35,019 nucleotides of DNA. It comes from an uncultured Streptococcus sp. (GTDB lineage: Bacteria; Bacillota; Bacilli; Lactobacillales; Streptococcaceae). Positions 30,757-35,019 of the stretch are shown here, one piece after another. Position 1 is the stretch's first letter; each line of letters opens with the position of its first letter. The notes under the pieces are model-generated. The model saw only the letters and a program-made list of their open reading frames with translations, was not told the DNA's origin and did no database searches. The stretch spans positions 1 through 35,019 of the forward strand of contig NZ_CAJPNR010000019.1 of the NCBI RefSeq assembly GCF_905372115.1. Reading direction: 5' to 3'. The position numbers and the translations under genes were made by a program.

Positions 30757-31341
30757 ATGCAAAAAATAGAGGATATTGCCAAGGCCATCATGGCTGATTC
30801 AGAAAATCAAGAATTTACGAAGCAGGGAATCAAGCCGCTTTTTGCGGCACCTAAGAATGCTCGGATTAACATTGTTGGTCAAGCGCCGGGGCTGAAAACT
30901 CAGCAGGCAGGGCTTTACTGGAAGGACAAGAGTGGTGACCGTCTTAGAAAATGGCTTGGTGTCGATGAAGAGACATTTTATAATTCTGGATACTTTGCGG
31001 TTTTGCCCATGGATTTTTATTTCCCAGGGCATGGAAAGTCTGGAGATTTACCACCTCGTAAGGGCTTTGCAGATAAGTGGCATCAGCCGATTTTAGAGCT
31101 TTTGCCAGATATTGAGCTGACTATTTTGATTGGTCAGTATGCGCAGAAATACTATCTGCATCAAAAAGGAAGCGTCAAGCTGACCGAGACGGTTCAACAT
31201 TATCAAGACTACCTGCCTGATTTTTTTCCTTTGGTTCACCCATCGCCTCGCAACCAAATCTGGATGGCTAAAAATCCTTGGTTTGCAGAGCAGGTTGTAC
31301 CAGACTTGCAAGCGCTGGTACAAAAGATTATTCATCAATAA
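30757..31341 (+). CDS. Uracil-DNA glycosylase family protein
   Basis: The 194-residue protein has the superfamily motif 1 as INIVGQAPGLKT (about 37-48) and motif 2 as LVHPSPRNQIW (about 161-171), with LPMDFYFPGHGKSGDLPPRK between. These match the uracil-DNA glycosylase superfamily members often annotated in firmicutes beside the classical Ung. Motif 1 here has Gln-Ala-Pro-Gly in the water-activating region. Activity on uracil or another base is not proven. ATG 30757 is chosen because AAGGAG (30747-30752) lies inside the longer TTG frame. It is 12 bp from the ProX-type gene and likely co-transcribed with it. Confidence 0.85.
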   Translation: MQKIEDIAKAIMADSENQEFTKQGIKPLFAAPKNARINIVGQAPGLKTQQAGLYWKDKSGDRLRKWLGVDEETFYNSGYFAVLPMDFYFPGHGKSGDLPPRKGFADKWHQPILELLPDIELTILIGQYAQKYYLHQKGSVKLTETVQHYQDYLPDFFPLVHPSPRNQIWMAKNPWFAEQVVPDLQALVQKIIHQ

Positions 31342-31353
31342 AGGGGAAAAACT

Positions 31354-31842
31354 ATGGATGCTTATCAACAAGTAGCTACCAAGTTGCAAGAGTTGGGAAT
31401 CACCTTTGATGTGGTGGAGCACCCACCTGCATTTACGACAGAGCAGGCAGATAGCTATATTGAAGGCATGGAAGGAGGCCGGACTAAGTCCATGTTTTTG
31501 ACCAACAGGAAGAAAACTCAGTACTATCTGCTCATCATGGACGACAAGAAACGATTGGATATGGATGACTTTAAAGTTCAAGTGGGAGCCGATAGGATTC
31601 GCATGGCCTCATTGGACTCCTTGGCTGAGAAAATGAACCTACCAGCAGGAACGGTATCGCCTTTTGGTCTGCTTAACAATGAGGAGAAGGACATTCAAGT
31701 TTATTTTGATAGGGACATTGTATCAGAGGATATCATGACTTTCCATCCTAATACCAATGAAAAAACTATCTTTGTCTCTACAACAGATTTGTTTAAGTTC
31801 CTGAAAGTTTTGGGCTACTCTTACCAAGTGCTGGAGCTTTAG
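31354..31842 (+). CDS. ProX/YbaK-type aminoacyl-tRNA editing protein (ProXp-ala-like)
   Basis: The 162-residue single-domain protein begins with a helix and then FDVVEHPPAFTTEQA (about 20-34), the signature of the PrdX/ProXp-ala branch of the INS/YbaK superfamily. RTKSMFLTNRKKTQYYLLIM carries the conserved Lys, and GTVSPFGLLNN lies further on. Members hydrolyse Ala-tRNA(Pro) or similar mischarged tRNAs in trans, guarding proline codons. Start and AAGGGGAA ribosome site are clear. The next 250 bp contain no intact gene. Confidence 0.87.
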   Translation: MDAYQQVATKLQELGITFDVVEHPPAFTTEQADSYIEGMEGGRTKSMFLTNRKKTQYYLLIMDDKKRLDMDDFKVQVGADRIRMASLDSLAEKMNLPAGTVSPFGLLNNEEKDIQVYFDRDIVSEDIMTFHPNTNEKTIFVSTTDLFKFLKVLGYSYQVLEL

Positions 31843-31909
31843 TAAGCTGTTTTGCTGAGATAGAGTAGTACTATCCAGCTGCTCTCTCAGGTTGTCAAAC
31901 CGAGCGTCT

Positions 31910-32035
31910 TGTCCCTATATTCTGAACTTGGATGAAGGACGTATCCAGCAACTTGCTTCCTCTCAGGAGATTCTCCAACAGCCAGCCAATGATTTTGTCA
32001 AAGAACTATTAGATCTTGCTGGAGTATCTGACTGA
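31910..32035 (+). pseudogene. 3' remnant of an ABC transporter ATPase gene (OpuCA-like)
   Basis: One frame ends at TGA 32033-32035 and reads LDEGRIQQLASSQEILQQPA, then NDFVKELLDLAG and a short tail. This is the typical sequence after the H-loop of import ABC ATPases of the glycine betaine/choline (OpuCA/ProV) type, where a GxIxQxGTPxEIxxxPANDFV pattern is standard. Upstream the frame is broken and no Walker motifs are found, so only about 40 codons remain. The remaining part of this 249-bp gap holds a weak CTGAGA/TCTCAG hairpin. Confidence 0.65.
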
Positions 32036-32091
32036 TGTTTTGAAAAGTCTAAGCTTAGAATGCTAAACTTTGTAGAAAGCGAGGTGATTCT

Positions 32092-33054
32092 ATGGAAACG
32101 ATGAAAGCTATAGTCATTTACGAAGCGGGTGGCCCAGAAAAGCTTCTGCTGGAAGAAAGACCGATTCCACAACTTCAAGAAGGCTGGACCTTAGTCAAGG
32201 TTAGAGGATTTGGAATTAACCACTCGGAGATTTTTACTCGCGAGGGTTTATCTCCTAGTGTCACCTTCCCTCGAATTTTAGGCATTGAGTGTGTTGGCCA
32301 TGTTGCCGAGACGACTCGGTCAGATTTAGAGATTGACCAGAAAGTGGTTTCCATCATGGGTGAAATGGGGCGAGCTTTTGACGGTTCTTATGCTGAGTAT
32401 GTCCTCCTGCCGAACGACCAAATTTATACAGTCGAGACCAACCTGACCTGGACAGAGTTGGCAGCAGTGCCAGAGACCTATTATACTGCTCTAGGCTCTA
32501 TGAAAAATCTGTGTATTGAGCCCAATGACAAGATTTTAGTCCGAGCTGCTACTAGCGGTGTCGGTTTGGCCTTTGCTCGTCTGGTCAAGGCACAGTTTCC
32601 AGACACACATATCGTCGGATCGGTCAATAGTGGTTCCAAACAGTTTCTACTCAAGCACCAAGCCTACGACGATATCATTATAGACCAGGATGGCCGACTG
32701 GAAACAGAGGATAAGTTTGATAAAATCCTTGAGTTGGTCGGTCCGGTAACTGTCAAGGATTCTTTTGACCATATCGCTGAGGGGGGGATTATCTGTGTGA
32801 CTGGACTCTTAGGAGGTCAGTGGGAGTTGAATGGTTTCAACCCAATTGAGGAAATTAGAAATAACAGTTTTCTGACAAGTTTTCACTCTGCTCATGTGAG
32901 TCAAGACTTGATGAATGAATTATTTGACTATATTGACCGCTACCAGGTCAATGTTACACCAAGGCGTGTCTTTTCCCTAGAGCAAGTGCCCAAAGCTCAT
33001 GCTTTTATAGAGGGGACGGCAGGTTTTGGAAAAATTGTGATTATGAATGAATAG
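32092..33054 (+). CDS. Quinone oxidoreductase-like MDR protein
   Basis: The 320-residue medium-chain dehydrogenase/reductase has a GroES-like N-terminal domain (MKAIVIYEAGGPEKLLLEER; GINHSEIFTREG; LGIECVGHV) and a Rossmann domain with RAATSGVGLAFARL (about 151-164) as NADPH loop. The usual zinc ligand set is not apparent, which points to the zinc-free quinone reductase (QOR) branch. It would reduce quinones or enones with NADPH in the cytoplasm. GCGAGGTGA gives a good ribosome site for ATG 32092; ATG 32101 is possible too. The rhodanese gene starts 7 bp after the stop, and its ribosome site overlaps the stop codon. Confidence 0.9.
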   Translation: METMKAIVIYEAGGPEKLLLEERPIPQLQEGWTLVKVRGFGINHSEIFTREGLSPSVTFPRILGIECVGHVAETTRSDLEIDQKVVSIMGEMGRAFDGSYAEYVLLPNDQIYTVETNLTWTELAAVPETYYTALGSMKNLCIEPNDKILVRAATSGVGLAFARLVKAQFPDTHIVGSVNSGSKQFLLKHQAYDDIIIDQDGRLETEDKFDKILELVGPVTVKDSFDHIAEGGIICVTGLLGGQWELNGFNPIEEIRNNSFLTSFHSAHVSQDLMNELFDYIDRYQVNVTPRRVFSLEQVPKAHAFIEGTAGFGKIVIMNE

Positions 33055-33061
33055 GAGAAAA

Positions 33062-33361
33062 ATGATGCAAAAAATTAGTGCGAAAGATTTATATGACAAG
33101 TTGCAGGCAGAAGAACTGCAGTTGATTGATGTCCGCGAGGTGGACGAATTTACAGCTGGACATGTCTCTGGAGCTCAGAATCTGCCTCTCAGCAGCCTAC
33201 CGGAGAACTATGAGCAATTAGATAAACAAATCCCCTACCATATCATCTGCCAAAAAGGAGGCCGTTCAGCGCGTGCCTGCGAATTTTTGGAAGCCAAAGG
33301 TTACCAAGTAATCAATGTCGAAGGAGGAGTGGAAGCTTTTCCTGCTAAATTGACGTTATGA
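33062..33361 (+). CDS. Single-domain rhodanese-like protein
   Basis: The 99-residue protein consists of one rhodanese domain: LIDVREVDEFTAGHVSGAQN (21-40) and the active-site loop IICQKGGRSA with Cys63. Such proteins carry persulfide sulfur on the Cys and shuttle it to acceptors in the cytoplasm. AGGAG (33053-33057) overlaps the stop of the oxidoreductase gene. ATG 33062 and 33065 are adjacent, and either is possible. The pair with a quinone reductase suggests sulfide or thiol stress handling, which is inference. A strong terminator follows. Confidence 0.92.
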   Translation: MMQKISAKDLYDKLQAEELQLIDVREVDEFTAGHVSGAQNLPLSSLPENYEQLDKQIPYHIICQKGGRSARACEFLEAKGYQVINVEGGVEAFPAKLTL

Positions 33362-33383
33362 CAAGCGATTAAGAAGAGCAAAT

Positions 33384-33416
33384 GCCGGAATGGATTGAAT
33401 TTCCGGCCCTTTTTTT
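33384..33416 (+). terminator. Terminator after rhodanese gene
   Basis: GCCGGAA (33384-33390) pairs with TTCCGGC (33401-33407), followed by seven T (33410-33416). Confidence 0.92.
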
Positions 33417-33430
33417 GTATACTATAGTAG

Positions 33431-33492
33431 TATAATAATTTATAGATAGGAGATATTTTATGTCAAAACAAGATTGGCTTAGATATTTCTAA
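33431..33492 (+). pseudogene. Mini-ORF with promoter and ribosome site (truncated gene or leader peptide)
   Basis: TATAAT (33431-33436), AGGAG (33448-33452) and ATG 33460 precede ten codons, MSKQDWLRYF, and a TAA at 33490. The N-terminus MSKxxWLxYF resembles the start of larger streptococcal proteins I recall (MSxxDWLxYFEAxNGR type), so a gene cut down by decay is likely. A regulatory leader peptide is the alternative. The remaining ~200 bp up to the LD-carboxypeptidase gene are AT-rich with only broken frames. Confidence 0.4.
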
Positions 33493-33703
33493 AAAAACAA
33501 AGTTCTTCCCAACTAAAGTAAGAAGAATTTGTTTAAACGCAGTTGGTTAGAACGATTTGGGATTAAAAAGCAAACTAGTCTCGAATTTCTGACTTTTTAG
33601 AATAAAAAACTTGGTAATTAATGTTGGCTAAAAGTCGTTGAGTGGGTAATACGAGTTCAGATCAGTCTTAATTTTTTTCAATTGGAAGGTGATTATGATC
33701 ATT

Positions 33704-34444
33704 ATGAAATACAAGAAAATATTACTTCTAAGCGTGGCTGTTTTCAGTCTTGCAGCTTGTTCTACGAACAGTAAGAGTAATAACAGCAGTACTGGCGGTA
33801 ATCAGCCTAATTCTTCTGTGTCTCAGGAAAAATCGGTTTCTAGTCAAGTAGCAGAAAACAAGGCAGAAGAAGTCAAAAATATTGACGAAAATGTTTCTTA
33901 TAACGGAAGCTACTACAGTGTCAAAGGGAAATATGATGAGATTCTCGTTGTCAACAAACACTACCCTTTGTCTGCTTCCTATAACCCAGGTGAGAATGCG
34001 ACTGCTAAAGCAGAATTGCTCAAACTGATTGCAGACATGCAGGCACAAGGCTATGCTATCAGCGACCAATACAGTGGTTTTCGCAGCTATGATACTCAGA
34101 CCGAGCTCTATCAAAACTATGTCAATCAGGACGGCAAAGCCGCTGCGGATCGCTACTCTGCTCGGCCAGGCTACAGCGAGCACCAGACTGGTTTGGCATT
34201 TGACTTGATTGACAAGAATGGTAATCTCGTACAAGAAGCCGGAGCAAGTCAGTGGCTTCTAGATAACGCCTATAAGTACGGTTTTATCGTTCGCTATCTA
34301 GAGGGTAAGGAAGGTTCAACTGGCTATATGCCTGAAAGCTGGCATCTGCGCTATATTGGTCAAGAAGCCAAGGAAATTGCTCAATCAGGCAAATCTTTAG
34401 AAGAATATTTCGGCATTACCGGTGGAGGCTATGAAGATCAGTAG
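33704..34444 (+). CDS. LD-carboxypeptidase lipoprotein (LdcB/DacB, VanY family)
   Basis: The 246-residue protein has a lipobox LAAC (Cys19), a Ser/Asn-rich linker to about 55, and an LAS-type peptidase domain. Zinc ligands fit His160 and Asp167 in SEHQTGLAFDL and His214 in PESWHLRY, with Glu211 as base. QYSGFRSYDTQ (about 122-132) is the substrate loop. LdcB/DacB trims the terminal D-Ala from tetrapeptide stems of peptidoglycan, working outside the membrane after DD-carboxypeptidase. ATG 33704 (MKYKKILLL) is chosen; ATG 33695 lies too close to AAGGTGA, and 33704 gives the basic signal-peptide start. The cupin gene follows after 29 bp. Confidence 0.88.
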   Translation: MKYKKILLLSVAVFSLAACSTNSKSNNSSTGGNQPNSSVSQEKSVSSQVAENKAEEVKNIDENVSYNGSYYSVKGKYDEILVVNKHYPLSASYNPGENATAKAELLKLIADMQAQGYAISDQYSGFRSYDTQTELYQNYVNQDGKAAADRYSARPGYSEHQTGLAFDLIDKNGNLVQEAGASQWLLDNAYKYGFIVRYLEGKEGSTGYMPESWHLRYIGQEAKEIAQSGKSLEEYFGITGGGYEDQ

Positions 34445-34473
34445 TCACATCATCCATTAGAAGGAGGAAGAAA

Positions 34474-34764
34474 ATGAAATTTTTTGTTACCAATCCCAAT
34501 AATGATTTTGCAGAAACACCTGTTCAAGAAGAAGGCAGAATCATCCATCATCTGCATCTTGCCAAAGGAAAAGAAGTACCAGAGCACAGTGCTGATGCAC
34601 TAGTAACAGTTGTTTGTTTATCAGGAAATGTAAGCTTTTCTGCCGGAGAACAAACCGTTCGGTTAGTGGCAGGTTCCTTTTTAACGATGGAGCCCAATGA
34701 GCCACACAGCTTGGTCGGGGAGGAAGATAGCCACCTCTTGGTTATCAAACAACTAAAATATTAA
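34474..34764 (+). CDS. Small cupin-domain protein
   Basis: The 96-residue protein is a single cupin barrel. HHLHLAKGKEVPEHSADALV contains the first metal-binding motif, and LTMEPNEPHSLVGEEDSHLL the second with its His. Cytoplasmic cupins of this size bind metal and small ligands, with varied functions; this one is not assigned. GAAGGAGGA is a strong ribosome site. It probably shares a transcript with the LD-carboxypeptidase gene, although a functional link is unclear. A perfect 14-bp terminator follows. Confidence 0.85.
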   Translation: MKFFVTNPNNDFAETPVQEEGRIIHHLHLAKGKEVPEHSADALVTVVCLSGNVSFSAGEQTVRLVAGSFLTMEPNEPHSLVGEEDSHLLVIKQLKY

Positions 34765-34771
34765 TAAATTC

Positions 34772-34811
34772 AAAATACTAGAAGCTGGAATAAATGCTTC
34801 TAGTATTTTTT
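34772..34811 (+). terminator. Strong terminator after cupin gene
   Basis: AAAATACTAGAAGC (34772-34785) and GCTTCTAGTATTTT (34796-34809) form a 14-bp perfect stem ending in T. Confidence 0.95.
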
Positions 34812-34886
34812 ACTACTTTTTAACACTTATTCATTTCTGTAAATAAAAACCCACAAGCAAGAAAAATTCAAACAGATTCTTTGATT

Positions 34887-34947
34887 CTTAAAACAAACTT
34901 AAGAAAAGCTTAAAAAAGGCTTAATATAAGCTTAAAATAAACTTAAA
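34887..34947 (-). promoter_or_regulatory. Six direct hexamers with 11-bp period, CiaR-like site array
   Basis: Plus-strand CTTAAA, CTTAAG, CTTAAA, CTTAAT, CTTAAA and CTTAAA start at 34887, 34898, 34909, 34920, 34931 and 34942, each separated by exactly 5 bp. On the minus strand these are TTTAAG-N5-TTTAAG direct repeats, the published form of the streptococcal CiaR site, here three dimer sites in a row. Other OmpR-family regulators also bind 11-bp direct repeats. No clear promoter box is seen on either side within the window. Confidence 0.65.
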
Positions 34948-35002
34948 TATAAAAATCGGAATGATAGGGCGAGGAGTTTTTATAAATAAGTAATAAAAAT
35001 AA

Positions 35003-35017
35003 TTTACATAGTGTAAA
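35003..35017. promoter_or_regulatory. Inverted repeat at right window edge
   Basis: TTTACA (35003-35008) and TGTAAA (35012-35017) form a 6-bp dyad with a 3-bp centre. It resembles operator dyads but fits no class I can name; spacing differs from the CopY box by one base. The region from 34812 to the window end has no gene on either strand and is very AT-rich. Confidence 0.35.
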
Positions 35018-35019
35018 CC

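Noticed and set aside
31093..31581. 162-codon minus-strand frame spanning two genes
   Set aside because: It covers parts of two well-supported plus-strand genes and resembles no protein.
33728..34234. 168-codon minus-strand frame across the LD-carboxypeptidase gene
   Set aside because: The plus strand encodes a complete peptidase with catalytic residues; the antisense frame has no start signals.
35003..35017. CopY box
   Set aside because: The cop box needs TACA-N2-TGTA; here the spacer is three bases.

Overview
The window reads as a chromosomal segment of a viridans streptococcus, most like the Streptococcus sanguinis/gordonii group. The evidence is the streptococcal form of LepA, RpsP, KhpA, RimM, TrmD, PepT, PepV and UvrC, a MalX-type maltodextrin transporter, an LPNTG-anchored SEC10/PgrA-type surface protein, many streptococcal lipoproteins, and moderate to low GC content. 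The species call is an inference from protein resemblance. No tRNA, rRNA, CRISPR array, intact insertion sequence or prophage is seen.

Layout. 1-379: start of pepT (minus strand, cut by the window edge). 488-4295: a tight four-gene operon (short-chain dehydrogenase, membrane GT2/GT21-type glycosyltransferase, unknown protein, GT1/MGT-type glycosyltransferase) that looks like an uncharacterised glycolipid or glycoconjugate pathway. 4491-6896: orphan ferrochelatase, a Pyr_excise/TIGR02328 protein and a convergent Cof-type phosphatase. 7019-8842: lepA. 8887-11389: pnuC, with a structured leader, between two paralogous lipoproteins. 11557-14957: Cys-cluster protein, AraC/GyrI-type regulator with a folded leader, a BtrH_N-like cysteine acyltransferase-like gene sitting between two 46-bp direct repeats, and a YjjG nucleotidase. 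14969-15796: a lone lipoprotein.

15924-19456 is the conserved rpsP-khpA-rimM-trmD locus, split by an Imm5-like orphan immunity gene and an alpha/beta hydrolase. 19707-22208 is the large cell-wall surface protein. 22345-25877 (minus strand) is the maltodextrin ABC transporter malX-malF-malG, with a LacI-type operator inside the malX promoter spacer and a second matching operator 120 bp away that no longer has an obvious gene. 26242-28077 is uvrC, probably translated from a leaderless mRNA. A degenerate AT-rich stretch follows, then a nitroreductase, dipeptidase PepV, a uracil-DNA glycosylase-like protein, a ProX/YbaK-type tRNA editing protein, a 3' scrap of an ABC ATPase gene, a quinone oxidoreductase-rhodanese pair, an 11-codon mini-ORF, an LD-carboxypeptidase lipoprotein (LdcB/DacB type) and a small cupin protein. 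The right edge holds six hexamers spaced exactly 11 bp apart that match the CiaR half-site.

The best candidates for undescribed biology are the 488-4295 glycosyltransferase operon, the repeat-flanked BtrH-like gene, the immunity/hydrolase insertion in the ribosomal locus, and the six-fold response-regulator site array. All calls come from reading the sequence; no database search was run.
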